Positions 49,773 through 59,119 of a stretch of DNA of 64,000 nt are shown piece by piece. This DNA is from Streptomyces filamentosus (lineage in GTDB: Bacteria; Actinomycetota; Actinomycetes; Streptomycetales; Streptomycetaceae). Below the pieces are notes generated by a model that was given only the letters and a program-made list of their open reading frames with translations, did no database searches and was not told the origin of the DNA. Made by a program: the position numbers and the translations under genes. The stretch covers positions 930,001-994,000 of the forward strand of contig NZ_BNBE01000004.1 of assembly GCF_014654895.1 (NCBI RefSeq), given 5' to 3'. Every line of letters starts with the position of its first letter. Within the stretch, counting starts at the first letter, position 1.

Positions 49773-50801
49773 ATGACGCCCCGCCCGCAGCCGAAGCCCG
49801 GGAAGCTCCCGGTGCCGTCGAAGCCCCCCGCGCCCCCGGAGCCGCACCGGGTGGTGGCGCTGGTCCGGTCCCCGCAGCCGGTCTTCCCGCTGGCCTGCGC
49901 GAGCGAGGTCTTCGGGGACCACGGTCCGGCGGTCCCGGTGCGGTACGCCTTCGAGGTGTGCGCCGAGGCCCCCGGGGCCGTCCGCACCGACGCCGGTTAC
50001 GACATGCTGGTCACCGCGGGCCTGGAGGCGCTGGAGCGGGCCGACACGGTGCTGGTGCCCGGCGGGCGGTGGCCGGCCGGCGAGGAGGTGCCGTCCGCCG
50101 TGGTCGCGGCGGTGCGGCGGGCGCACGGCCGCGGGGCCCGGATCGTCGGCGTCTGCGCGGGCGCCTTCGTGCTCGCCGCCGCCGGACTCCTCGACGGGCG
50201 GCGGGCCGCCACGCACTGGGAGCGGGCCGCCGAACTGGCCTCCCGCTTCCCCCGGGTCCGGGTCGACCCGGCGGTGCTGTACGTGGACCACGGCGACGTC
50301 GCGACGAGCGCGGGCGCCGCGGCGGGCGTGGACCTGTGCCTGCACCTGGTGAGCGCCGACCAGGGCGCCGCGTACGCGACGCGGGTCGCCCGGCGGATGG
50401 TGACGCCGCCGCACCGGGAGGGCTGCCAGCTCCAGTACGCCGAACCGCCCGCCGCCGGGCCGGTGTCCGACTCGCTGGCGCCGCTCCTGGACTGGCTGGG
50501 CGAGCGGCTGGAGCAGCCGGTCGGCGTCGCCGGCATGGCGGCGCGGGCGGGCGTCTCGCCCCGGACGCTGACCCGTCGCTTCGGCGAGCAGCTGGGGATC
50601 AGTCCGGGGCGCTGGCTGCTCGACCGGCGGATCGCCGCCGCCCGGGCCCTGCTGGAGGAGACGGACCTGCCGGTGGAGACCGTCGCGCACCGGGTGGGCC
50701 TCTCCTCGGCGGTCAACCTGCGGCGCCGCTTCCACGAGGCCCTGCACACCACTCCGGCCGCCTACCGGCGGGCCTTCCGCGCGGAGCGGGACCGGGCCTG
50801 A
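49773..50801 (+). CDS. GlxA-type transcriptional regulator (DJ-1/PfpI domain plus AraC HTH)
   Basis: This protein of about 342 residues has an N-terminal DJ-1/PfpI-like domain (about 25-190, with the nucleophile-elbow-like GVCAGAFVLAAAGLLDGR and ATHWERAAELASRFPRVRVD). A C-terminal AraC pair of helix-turn-helix motifs follows (about 235-335, GMAARAGVSPRTLTRRFGEQ, AHRVGLSSAVNLRRRFHEAL). Such proteins act as activators or repressors that sense a metabolite. The ATG at 49773 is chosen; ATG 49755 directly after an inverted repeat is possible and would be leaderless. It is divergent from the MFS gene, its likely target. Confidence 0.85.
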   Translation: MTPRPQPKPGKLPVPSKPPAPPEPHRVVALVRSPQPVFPLACASEVFGDHGPAVPVRYAFEVCAEAPGAVRTDAGYDMLVTAGLEALERADTVLVPGGRWPAGEEVPSAVVAAVRRAHGRGARIVGVCAGAFVLAAAGLLDGRRAATHWERAAELASRFPRVRVDPAVLYVDHGDVATSAGAAAGVDLCLHLVSADQGAAYATRVARRMVTPPHREGCQLQYAEPPAAGPVSDSLAPLLDWLGERLEQPVGVAGMAARAGVSPRTLTRRFGEQLGISPGRWLLDRRIAAARALLEETDLPVETVAHRVGLSSAVNLRRRFHEALHTTPAAYRRAFRAERDRA

Positions 50802-50833
50802 CCGCCCGGTCCCGCCTTTCCTCCCGGGTCCTT

Positions 50834-53074
50834 TCAGCCCTGGTCGGCGACGTAGGAGGCCATCCAGGCGAGGGCGGCGTTCCAGTTGATGGTGAGTTCG
50901 TTGGTGGACCAGGACCGGATGTCGTCGATGTAGCAGAACTGGCCGACGCAGCCCTTCAGTTTCTCCTGGGCGAGGGGGTCCTGGATGCTGGAGTTGGCGC
51001 CTCCGGCGAGGGAGCCGGCGGGCGGCCGGGGCGAGGCGGGGTCGAGCTGGCGGGCGTACCAGCGGCTGTGCTGGTTCTGGGCGCTCACCTCGCCGTAGCC
51101 GGTGACGTAGGAGACGTTGAGGGCGTTGCGGCCGAGGACGTAGTCCATGGCCTGGACGGCTCCGTCGCGGTACTTCGCGTCGCCGGTGAGGTCGTGGGCG
51201 GTGGCCAGGACGACGGCGTTGTTGAGGACCTGGTGGGTGGAGCCCCAGTCGTACCGCTGTCCGGCGGGGGCGTACGGCATGCCGTAGGGGTGGGCCCTGA
51301 GGGTGGCGAGGTAGCGGTCGGCGCCGGCGCGGACGGAGCGGCGGACGGCGTCGCGGCCGGGGAGGCGGCTGGGGACGGTGGCGAGGTCGAGGCGGGCGGG
51401 GACGGCGGTGCTCGCCCAGTCGAAGGCGACGGGGCCGAAGACGTCGGCGGTGTGGACCGGCGAGGTGAGGACGTGGTCCTTGAACTCCCGCTCCCCGGTG
51501 GTGAGGTAGAGCTCGGCGGCGGCCCAGTAGAACTCGTCGGTGACGTTGCCGTCGGGGTAGGCGCCGCCGCCGGTGCCGTCGGCCTCGGAGGCGAGGACGT
51601 CGGGGTGGGCGAGGGCGGCGGCCCACGCCTTGCGGGCGGCGGTCAGCGCGGTGGCGGCGAAGCGGCGGTCGTAGGGCTCGTAGAGGCGGGCCGCCTGGGC
51701 GGCGGTGGCGGCGAGGTTGAGGGTGGCGGCGGTGGTCGGCGGGTGGAGTTCGCGCTTCTGCGGGTCGGCGGAGGGCAGCAGCGGCAGGCCGGTCCACTGC
51801 TCGTCGTGGATCTTGTGGTGGGCCATGCCGGCGAGCGGTTCGCCGTCCGGTACCTGCATCTTGAGCAGGAACTGCAGCTCCCAGCGGGCCTCGTCGAGGA
51901 TGTCCGGGACCTTGTTGCCGCTCTCGGGGAGGGCGAGGGAGCCGTCGCCGAGCCGGTCGGCGTCGCCGGTGCGGGCGTGGAGGGCGCGCTCGTGGGTGCT
52001 GAGGAGCTGCCAGACGGAGATGCCGCCGTTGACGACGTACTTGCCGTGGTCGCCGGCGTCGTACCAGCCGCCGGTGACGTCCAGCGTGTAGTCGCAGACG
52101 CCGGGCTGGCAGGGGACGGCGCCGTCGCCCTGGTTGGGCGCGACGTCGACGTGGCCGGCGGCGCGGCCGTAGCCGGGGCGCAGGTCGTCGCGGATCGGGG
52201 TGCCGCTGCGCTGGGTGTAGTAGAACTTGGCCGCGTCCAGGCTCAGTTGTTCGTAGGCGGCGGTGCCGATGTCGAAGGGGCGGCTGGTCTCGCCGTCGAC
52301 GGTCAGGGTGAGGCCGGTGCCGGGGGTGCGGCGGGCACCGAAGTCGATCGAGTGGACGTTCTGGCCGGAGGAGGCGTCCACGCCGCGCGGGACGGTCCGG
52401 CCCCGGGCGAGGACGGCGCCGGAGGCGGCGCGGAGCTGCCAGGGGAGGGGGGTGGTCGCCTCGGTGACGAGGGTGGCGTTCTTGGGTCCCCGGGGCAGGT
52501 AGGCGATCTGGTTGACCCTCACCCGGGGTCCGGTGTCGGGCTCGTGCTTCTCCGGGGGCACCCCGCCGAGCAGCGAGACGTCGTCGAGGCAGAAGCGCCA
52601 GGGGTCGGCGGCGCCGCCGAGCTGGAAGGCGAGCTGGCCCTGGGCGGTGCCGGCCGGCGCGGTGAAGGTGTACGTGTAGGTGTCGCCCGAGACGTCGAGC
52701 TGGGGCACGACCTCGTGGTAGGCGTCGTACGGCGGGACCTGGAGGCCCACGACCGCGCGGACGCCGTGCCCGGCGGGGGCGCCCGACGCGCGGAAGGAGA
52801 CGCGGTACGTCTCGCCCTCGGTGAGCGCGAGGTCGTTCTGGCCGACGGCGGCGTCCCAGCGGTTCACGGTGCCGCCCGGCACGTCGGCGCAGAGTCCGCC
52901 GCCGTCCGGTCCGGCGGTGACGCCGCTCGTCCACCAGGACTCGGTGCCGGCGTCGAAGGTGCCGTTCCTGATCCGTTCGACCTCGTCCGCTCCCGCCGGT
53001 CCTGCGGGCACCGCGGCGAGTCCCGCCGCCAGCAGGGCCGTCAGGGAGAGCAGGGCGGTTCTGCGTCTGTTCAC
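50834..53074 (-). CDS. Endoglucanase/processive cellulase (GH9) with CBM4/9-like module
   Basis: This secreted 746-residue cellulase starts with a signal peptide (to about 29). A CBM4/9-like beta-sandwich follows (about 32-175, IRNGTFDAGTESWWTSGVTA), then an immunoglobulin-like CelD_N module (about 180-270, VRVNQIAYLPRGPKNATLVT) and the GH9 (alpha/alpha)6 barrel (about 285-746). The catalytic base region is GGWYDAGDHGKYV, and the proton donor is the Glu in STNELTINWNAAL near the C-terminus. The GTG at 53074 follows GAGGAG. An exact CebR box 36 bp upstream places it in the cellobiose regulon, though it lies about 10 kb from bglC. Confidence 0.93.
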   Translation of the reverse strand: MNRRRTALLSLTALLAAGLAAVPAGPAGADEVERIRNGTFDAGTESWWTSGVTAGPDGGGLCADVPGGTVNRWDAAVGQNDLALTEGETYRVSFRASGAPAGHGVRAVVGLQVPPYDAYHEVVPQLDVSGDTYTYTFTAPAGTAQGQLAFQLGGAADPWRFCLDDVSLLGGVPPEKHEPDTGPRVRVNQIAYLPRGPKNATLVTEATTPLPWQLRAASGAVLARGRTVPRGVDASSGQNVHSIDFGARRTPGTGLTLTVDGETSRPFDIGTAAYEQLSLDAAKFYYTQRSGTPIRDDLRPGYGRAAGHVDVAPNQGDGAVPCQPGVCDYTLDVTGGWYDAGDHGKYVVNGGISVWQLLSTHERALHARTGDADRLGDGSLALPESGNKVPDILDEARWELQFLLKMQVPDGEPLAGMAHHKIHDEQWTGLPLLPSADPQKRELHPPTTAATLNLAATAAQAARLYEPYDRRFAATALTAARKAWAAALAHPDVLASEADGTGGGAYPDGNVTDEFYWAAAELYLTTGEREFKDHVLTSPVHTADVFGPVAFDWASTAVPARLDLATVPSRLPGRDAVRRSVRAGADRYLATLRAHPYGMPYAPAGQRYDWGSTHQVLNNAVVLATAHDLTGDAKYRDGAVQAMDYVLGRNALNVSYVTGYGEVSAQNQHSRWYARQLDPASPRPPAGSLAGGANSSIQDPLAQEKLKGCVGQFCYIDDIRSWSTNELTINWNAALAWMASYVADQG

Positions 53075-53109
53075 GTCCGGGCTCCTCGGGGTGGGGGGCG
53101 ACGCTCCTA

Positions 53110-53123
53110 TGGGAGCGCTCCCA
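53110..53123. promoter_or_regulatory. CebR box before GH9
   Basis: TGGGAGCGCTCCCA is exact and is extended to 16 bp with A and T (53109-53124). It lies 36 bp before the GH9 start codon on the minus strand. Confidence 0.9.
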
Positions 53124-53124
53124 T

Positions 53125-53526
53125 GCGGGTGGTGGACATCCTTGTGGCCGGAACGCGGGGGCGTCAACGGTCCGGACGGGACCAGGCTCTCCCGGCCCGG
53201 TTACGGCCAATCGGAGACGGGCGCTCCGGCCGCGCGGACGCCGGGGCCCGAAAACCGTGCGGGGCCTGGGCACCGGGGGCCCTTCCGGCCGCCGCCGTCG
53301 CACAGGCATCGCACGGGTGTCACGGCTTCGTCACACTCCTGTCGTCGCCCCATCGAACTCGCGTCCTCCGGCGTGGCCGAAAACTAGGTGCTCCAACCCT
53401 GCTCCCCGGGGCCCTCGTTGATCACACCTCACTGACCTCACATACTGCGCTGACCGACAGCGGGCGCCTTCCGCGCCGCTGGCCGGAAACGACCGATCGA
53501 CATCGTCCCAAGCTCCTGGGGGAGAC
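53125..53526. other. Gap between GH9 and the subtilase gene
   Basis: No gene is seen in these 402 nt. TTGATC (53418-53423) and CATACT (53441-53446) are 17 nt apart and could be the promoter of the downstream subtilase gene, about 80 nt before its start. Confidence 0.4.
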
Positions 53527-56500
53527 TTGCGCGCACACGTGCAGAGAGCACGCGCCCTCACCATCGCGGCGGCCACCTCGGTGGCCCTTCTGGCGGGCAT
53601 GACCGGCCCCGCCGGCGCGATCGCCACGAACGCCACCGGCACCGCGAAGCACACGAAGGACGCGACCGGGGCGGCCGCGTCCGGCGTCGCCCGGGTCGGC
53701 GGCGACCGCCGCGTCCCGCTCGTCACCGGCGACCACGTGGTGGTCGACGCCGAGGGCCGGATGGTCCGCTTCGAGGCCGCCGCGGGACGCGAGCACATAC
53801 CCGTGGAGGTGCGGCGCACCGGCGACCGCACCCTGGTGGTGCCCGCCGACGCGCAGCGCCTGCTCGCCGAAGGCCGCCTCGACCAGCGGCTCTTCGACCT
53901 CGGCGTCCTCGCCGACCCGCGGCTGCGGCGCAGCCACGGCTCCGGGCTCAAGCTGATCGTGCGGTACGAGGGGGCCGCGGGCGCCGCGCGGACCCAGCTC
54001 CGCTCGGCGGGCGGCGCCGAGGTCCGGCGGACCTTCCCGGCCCTCGGCGCCGACGCCCTCCTCGCCTCCCAGGACGACCTGGCCCGGGTGTGGGAGGCGC
54101 TGACCGACCGCCGGAAGGCCGGCGCGCGGACCACCGCGACCGGCATCGGCACGGTCTGGCTGGACGGGGTGCGCGGGGCGAGCCTGGACCGCGGCGTCCG
54201 GCAGATCGGCGCCGACCGGGCGTGGGAGTCCGGCTACGACGGCACCGGCGTGAAGATCGCCGTCCTCGACACCGGCGTCGACAGGACCCACGAGGACCTG
54301 AGGTCCCGGGTCGTCGGCGAGAAGAACTTCTCCTCCTCCCCCGACGCCGTCGACCGCGTCGGCCACGGCACGCACGTCGCGTCGATCGCCGCGGGTACCG
54401 GCGCCCTGTCCGGCGGCCGGTACAAGGGCGTCGCGCCCGGGGCCCAGGTGATCAGCGGGAAGGTCCTCGACGACGAGGGCTTCGGGGACGACTCCGCCGT
54501 CCTCGCCGGCATGGAGTGGGCCGTCGCCGAGGGCGCCGACGTGGTCAACCTCAGCCTCGGCAGCAGCGACAGCCCCGGCGTCGACCCGCTGGAGGCCGCC
54601 GTCGACCGGCTCTCCGCCGAGAAGGGCGTCCTCTTCGCCGTCGCGGCGGGCAACGAGGGCGAGTCCGGCCCCTCGTCGATCGGCTCGCCCGGCAGCGCGG
54701 ACGCCGCGCTGACCGTCGGCGCGGTCGACCACGAGGACCGCCTCGCGCCCTTCTCCAGCACCGGGCCCCGGGCCGGCGACGGCGCCGTCAAGCCGGACGT
54801 GACCGCCCCCGGCGTCGGCGTCACCGCGGCCGCCGCCCCCGGCAGCGCCCTCGACACCCGCCCCGGCGTCCCGCACCCCGCCCCGGGCTACCTCCAGCTC
54901 GACGGCACCTCCATGGCGACCCCGCACGTCGCCGGCGCGGCCGCGCTGCTCAAGCAGCGGCACCCCGACTGGAAGTCCGCCGAGCTGAAGGGCGCGCTGA
55001 CCGGCTCCGCCGAGGGCGGCGCCCACACCGCCTTCCAGCAGGGCTCGGGCCGCATCCGGGTCGACCGGGCGCTGGAACAGACCGTGATCGCCGAGCCGGT
55101 GTCGCTGAACTTCGGCACGGCCCGCTGGCCGCACGCCGACGACCCGACGGTGACGCGGAAGCTCGTCTACCGCAACCTCGGGACGGCCGACGTCACCCTC
55201 GACCTGTCGGTGTCCACCCTGGACCCGGCGGGCCGCCCGGGCCCGGCCGGCTTCTTCTCCCTCGGCGCCCCGAAGGTGACCGTGCCCGCCGGCGGCACGG
55301 CGGAGGTCGACCTCGTCGCCGACACCCGGCTCGGCGACGCCGACGGCGCCTACTCGGGCCACGTCACCGCGACCGGCGCGGGCCTGTCCGTCCGCACCGC
55401 CGCCGTGGCCGTGCGGGAGGCCGAGTCGTACGACCTCACGCTCCGGACGCTGGGCCGCGACGGCGCCGACGCGCAGAACTACACCGCCACCCTGACCGGC
55501 GTCTCCGGTCCGGCCGCCGGCTTCCAGCTCCGCGTCGACAGCGAGCCGGGCAGCCGTACGGTCCGCGTGCCCAAGGGCTCGTACACCCTCAACACGGCCG
55601 TCTACGAGGACCCTTCGGACTACGCGAAGGGCACCGACTGGATCGCCCGGCCGCGCCTCGACGTCTCCGCCGACACCACCGTCACCGCCGACGCGCGCAC
55701 CACCGCGCCGGTCGACCTGACCGTGCCCGGCATCGACCGGGCCGACTACGCGGGCACGTACTACGAGCTCGACACCGAGATCGGCCGGGTCGGCAACGGC
55801 TGGGTGCTCCGCGGCTTCACCGGTTTCCGGACGGCCCACCAGGGCCCCGCCGTCACCGACGGGTCGCTGCTCCAGACCTGGGACGCGCACTTCCTCAAGG
55901 GCGACACCGAGCAGTACGCGGTGGCCTACGGCGGCCCCGTGGAGAAGGTCGCGACCGGCTACACCAAGCACGTGGAGGCCGGCGACCTGGCCACGGTCCG
56001 GGTCGGCCTCGGCGCCTCCGCCGCCGGGAAGAAGGCCCTCGCCTCCCCCTACGCCCACCTGCCCGGGGCGCCGGAGGGCAACGGCTTCTCCGCGATGCAG
56101 CCGGCGCCGGGCGTCCGCACCTTCCACGTCTCGACCGAGGACGGCGTGGAGTGGCTGACCCGCTTCAACCAGCTGGGCGCGCCCGACGAGTGGGGCTACC
56201 CGGCCTTCGAGGGGAGCCACGAGATGGCCCGGCCGAAGCGCTACGAGGCGGGCCGGACGTACCGGGAGGACTTCAACACCGGTGTCGCGGGGCCGCTGCT
56301 GGGCGAGGGCATGGGCTTCTTCCGCACCGCGCCCGACCCGGAGACGGGCGAGCAGCGGATCGTCGGCGCGGTGCCGCTGTTCGCCGACGGCAAGGGCCAC
56401 CCGGGCGCCACGGCGTACACCTCGGCGACGACGACGCTGTACCGCGACGGGGTGAAGGTGGCCGAGAACGGCGACCCGCTGAGCGGCGGGGAGCCCTTCG

Positions 56501-56934
56501 CGGTCGGCTCCGGCGAGGCCGAGTACCGTCTGGTGACCTCGGTGGAGCGGGCGGCCGACGTGGCCGGGGCGTCCACCCGGGTCGAGACCGGCTTCGCCTT
56601 CCGCTCGAAGGAGGTCGCGGACCTCACGGCGCTGCCGGTGTCCACGGTCCGCTTCGCGGCCCCCGTCGACCTCGCCTCGCGCGCCCCGGCGCACGCCTGG
56701 GTGACGGTCCCGGTGACCGTGCAGGGCGCGGCCGCCGGTCGCAACCTCAAGTCGCTCTCGGTGTCGGTGAGTTACGACGACGGGAAGACGTGGAAGCCGG
56801 TACCGGTCACCGGCGGCCGGATCCTGGTGAAGAACCCGGCGAAGGACGCCGGGATCTCGCTCTCCGCGAAGGTCACGGACAGGCGGGGCAACGTGTCGAC
56901 GGTGTCCCTCCGGAACGCGTGGCTCGGCAAGTGA
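53527..56934 (+). CDS. Secreted subtilisin-like serine protease (S8)
   Basis: This 1135-residue secreted protease begins with a signal peptide (ALTIAAATSVALLAGMTG, to about 37), then a propeptide-like region (about 50-210, VPLVTGDHVVVDAEGR). The S8 domain is at about 225-525 with Asp248 (AVLDTGVD), His283 (GHGTHVAS), the oxyanion Asn in AAGNEGESG, and Ser462 (GTSMATPHVAG). About 600 further residues are beta-rich and without named motifs. The catalytic set is complete. The start is uncertain: TTG at 53527 has GGGGGAG too close (2 nt), while GTG at 53539 has it 14 nt away. Confidence 0.88.
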   Translation: MRAHVQRARALTIAAATSVALLAGMTGPAGAIATNATGTAKHTKDATGAAASGVARVGGDRRVPLVTGDHVVVDAEGRMVRFEAAAGREHIPVEVRRTGDRTLVVPADAQRLLAEGRLDQRLFDLGVLADPRLRRSHGSGLKLIVRYEGAAGAARTQLRSAGGAEVRRTFPALGADALLASQDDLARVWEALTDRRKAGARTTATGIGTVWLDGVRGASLDRGVRQIGADRAWESGYDGTGVKIAVLDTGVDRTHEDLRSRVVGEKNFSSSPDAVDRVGHGTHVASIAAGTGALSGGRYKGVAPGAQVISGKVLDDEGFGDDSAVLAGMEWAVAEGADVVNLSLGSSDSPGVDPLEAAVDRLSAEKGVLFAVAAGNEGESGPSSIGSPGSADAALTVGAVDHEDRLAPFSSTGPRAGDGAVKPDVTAPGVGVTAAAAPGSALDTRPGVPHPAPGYLQLDGTSMATPHVAGAAALLKQRHPDWKSAELKGALTGSAEGGAHTAFQQGSGRIRVDRALEQTVIAEPVSLNFGTARWPHADDPTVTRKLVYRNLGTADVTLDLSVSTLDPAGRPGPAGFFSLGAPKVTVPAGGTAEVDLVADTRLGDADGAYSGHVTATGAGLSVRTAAVAVREAESYDLTLRTLGRDGADAQNYTATLTGVSGPAAGFQLRVDSEPGSRTVRVPKGSYTLNTAVYEDPSDYAKGTDWIARPRLDVSADTTVTADARTTAPVDLTVPGIDRADYAGTYYELDTEIGRVGNGWVLRGFTGFRTAHQGPAVTDGSLLQTWDAHFLKGDTEQYAVAYGGPVEKVATGYTKHVEAGDLATVRVGLGASAAGKKALASPYAHLPGAPEGNGFSAMQPAPGVRTFHVSTEDGVEWLTRFNQLGAPDEWGYPAFEGSHEMARPKRYEAGRTYREDFNTGVAGPLLGEGMGFFRTAPDPETGEQRIVGAVPLFADGKGHPGATAYTSATTTLYRDGVKVAENGDPLSGGEPFAVGSGEAEYRLVTSVERAADVAGASTRVETGFAFRSKEVADLTALPVSTVRFAAPVDLASRAPAHAWVTVPVTVQGAAAGRNLKSLSVSVSYDDGKTWKPVPVTGGRILVKNPAKDAGISLSAKVTDRRGNVSTVSLRNAWLGK

Positions 56935-57027
56935 GCTGATCCGCACGGGAGTCGCACGACGCACGACCGCCGGGCCGGTGTCACCATGTGGGGTGGTGGC
57001 GCCGGTCCGGCGGCTTTCGCGGGCCGG

Positions 57028-58380
57028 TCAGCCGGAAGCGGTCGTCCGGTCCTCGCGGCCGAACGCCAGGTCGAGCACGCGCCGCCAGTCGACCGCCGGC
57101 CGGGGCGGCGCGACGCCCGGCCGGTCGCGCGGGACCACGACCCGCAGGGCGCCCGGCTTCAGGGTGCAGACGACCGGGGTGGGCATCCGCAGGGCCTCGC
57201 CGTCGACGGCGACGGGGATCTCGTCCGTACCCTCCGAGGTGACTTCGACGCGGCGGGCGCTCAGGACGCTCAGGCCCGTGGACTGGGCGCCCCGGACGGC
57301 CAGGTCGGCGGCCTGGGTCGCGTCCTCCACCCGGACGCCGAGGACGCCCAGTTCGCCGTCGTCCAGACGGGGGCGGCGGGCGCCGCCGATGAGGTCGTCG
57401 GGCGAGACGTAGGGGTTGTTGCTGACCAGGACGGCCTGCTGGGCCGTGAGCGCCGTGCCGTCGACGCGGGCGTCGACCCGCTGGACCCGGTCGCCGAAGA
57501 GCAGGTCGGGCATGAGGCCGAGGGCGGTGCCGGTCTTGTCCTCGCGGTACTCGGGACGCTGCACGACGTCGGCGTAGACGCCGAAGGAGACGGTGTTGAC
57601 GAAGGGCCGGCCGGAGACGTCGCCGAGGTCGATGCGGAGTTCCTCGCCGTCGGTGAGCGCGTCCAGGCAGCGCGAGGGGTCGTCGCGGTCGAGGCCGAGG
57701 TCCATGGCGAAGTGGTTGCGGGTGCCGGCCGAGATCACCAGGAACGGCAGGCGGTGCTCGGCGGCGACCCCCGCCACCAGCGCCTGGGTGCCGTCGCCGC
57801 CCGCGACGCCGAGCAGGTCCGCGCCCTCCCCGACCGCCTCCCGCGCCAGCGCGGCGACGTCGGCGGGGACGGAAGGATCGAGCAGGTACACCCGGGCGCC
57901 GAGCTCCTCGGCCCGCTCGACCAGGTGGAAACGGCCGACCTTCCCGTCCCCCGACTTCGGGTTCATGATCAGGAAGGCGTGCCGGGGCCGGGCGGCGGGG
58001 ACCGCGGGAGTGGTCCGCTCCGGACGCGCCCTGCGCAGCGCCGCCCGCGCGCAGGCCAGCGTCGCGGCCCAGCACAGGACCATGACGAGGGCCGTCAGCC
58101 ACAGCCCGTCGTACGTGTAGAAGACCAGGACGGCGGCGGGCGCGAGGACCACCAGGAGCGCGCCGAGGAGGCGCACGGCGCCCCGGTGCGCCAGGAACCA
58201 CCAGACGCCGACGGCGCAGAGGACGACGCCCAGGAGCCCGGCCCCGATGACCGCGAAACCACCCTGGCCCATCGCGATCAGGAGCACGGCCAGCGAGCCG
58301 ATCGCCGCGAGCACGGCGAGGCGTGCGAGGAGCCGCGCTCCCCGGCCGCTTCCGGAGGCCGATTCCCGCTTCCCGCCCAT
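57028..58380 (-). CDS. Membrane-anchored diacylglycerol-kinase-family protein
   Basis: This 450-residue protein has four predicted N-terminal spans (about 18-120, LAVLAAIGSLAVLLIAMGQG, GALLVVLAPAAVLVFYTYDG), then a lipid/diacylglycerol kinase catalytic domain (about 140-445). That domain carries FLIMNPKSGDGKV, the nucleotide-binding GGDGTQ, and AGTRNHFAMDLGLDRDDPSR. It would phosphorylate a membrane lipid using ATP. The ATG at 58380 follows GAGGGAG. It lies 118 nt downstream of the truncated pirin gene on the same strand; the two may once have been neighbours by chance. Confidence 0.87.
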   Translation of the reverse strand: MGGKRESASGSGRGARLLARLAVLAAIGSLAVLLIAMGQGGFAVIGAGLLGVVLCAVGVWWFLAHRGAVRLLGALLVVLAPAAVLVFYTYDGLWLTALVMVLCWAATLACARAALRRARPERTTPAVPAARPRHAFLIMNPKSGDGKVGRFHLVERAEELGARVYLLDPSVPADVAALAREAVGEGADLLGVAGGDGTQALVAGVAAEHRLPFLVISAGTRNHFAMDLGLDRDDPSRCLDALTDGEELRIDLGDVSGRPFVNTVSFGVYADVVQRPEYREDKTGTALGLMPDLLFGDRVQRVDARVDGTALTAQQAVLVSNNPYVSPDDLIGGARRPRLDDGELGVLGVRVEDATQAADLAVRGAQSTGLSVLSARRVEVTSEGTDEIPVAVDGEALRMPTPVVCTLKPGALRVVVPRDRPGVAPPRPAVDWRRVLDLAFGREDRTTASG

Positions 58381-58498
58381 GACCGCTCCCTCTCCACGCC
58401 GCGCGACCCGCGCCCGGCCCCGGGGCACCAGCTTGCCCGCGCGCCCGCCGGAGGGCACTTCGGCGGGGCCGCGCGGGTGAGGTGGAGGCCCGTCCGGG

Positions 58499-58675
58499 TC
58501 AGTTCGGGTTGCGGCGGGGCTTGAGCGGGACGGTGGGGAGCTCGGGGGCGGGGAGGCGGTCGCCGGGGTAGCCGGTGACCGCGCCGAAGCGGTCGGAGGC
58601 GGCGGCCCAGTCCTCCCTCGCCTGCCGGATCTCGGCGTCGGTGCGGGCGATGAAGTTCCACCACAACACACCTCG
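58499..58675 (-). pseudogene. Pirin family gene, 3' remnant cut by an integrated element
   Basis: The minus-strand frame reads VLWWNFIARTDAEIRQARED and ends LPTVPLKPRRNPN before a TGA. This is the C-terminus of a pirin-family (cupin) protein. Only about 58 codons remain: an in-frame TAA lies at 58678-58676, directly upstream of the homologous stretch, and no pirin sequence precedes it. The break borders an integrase gene, so the rest of the gene was probably separated when the element inserted, with the junction near 58670. Confidence 0.8.
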
Positions 58676-59119
58676 TTACGGCGTCTCCGCAGGTGAAAGC
58701 CACATCGAAGCGGCCGAGGTCAGCAAAAGGTCAGCATCGTTCCCACTTCCGACCAGCGCGGCGATACACAGGGCGAGGCCAGCCAGGTTGCCTATCAGCG
58801 CCTGCCGGCTTCTACGGGCCTACCGCCAGGGGACCACGCTCGTCTGCGACTGCGCTCGTCCGACACCAGGTCCCCACGGCCCCGAGGGCCCAGAGGGCCC
58901 AGAGGGCATCGAGGGCATCGAGGGCATCGAGGGCATCGAGGGGAGGATGTGGGCAAGGGGCCGGCTGTGGAGCGCCGAGGCTGAGCCGAACGGCAGACAT
59001 CCTGCAAACCGGCGGCGTACGCGCCAGCTGTGTGCCGTCCAGGCCACCCACCGCATTCCCTGCTGCTGCCCCAACGAGTGCAGGTCCTCGCACCCTGACA
59101 GGTGCTGCTCGGCGCCGAA
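58676..59119. other. Probable att region between the pirin remnant and the integrase
   Basis: These 444 nt adjoin the integrase 3' end, where tyrosine integrases usually have their attachment site. A short tandem repeat lies at 58903-58938. Open frames on both strands are low-complexity and I do not call them genes. The exact att core cannot be set without the other end of the element. Confidence 0.5.
58903..58938. repeat. Four copies of a 9-bp repeat
   Basis: AGGGCATCG occurs four times in tandem, preceded by two AGAGGGCCC-like units of the same length. The 9-bp period keeps all frames open. Confidence 0.85.

Noticed and set aside
58499..58690. phiC31-type attB in the pirin gene
   Set aside because: The break is at the 3' end of the gene and the neighbouring integrase is of the tyrosine type, so this is not the phiC31 system.
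58812..59093. Small minus-strand gene between att and integrase
   Set aside because: The translation is dominated by the same repeat (DAL units), with no ribosome site or recognisable domain.
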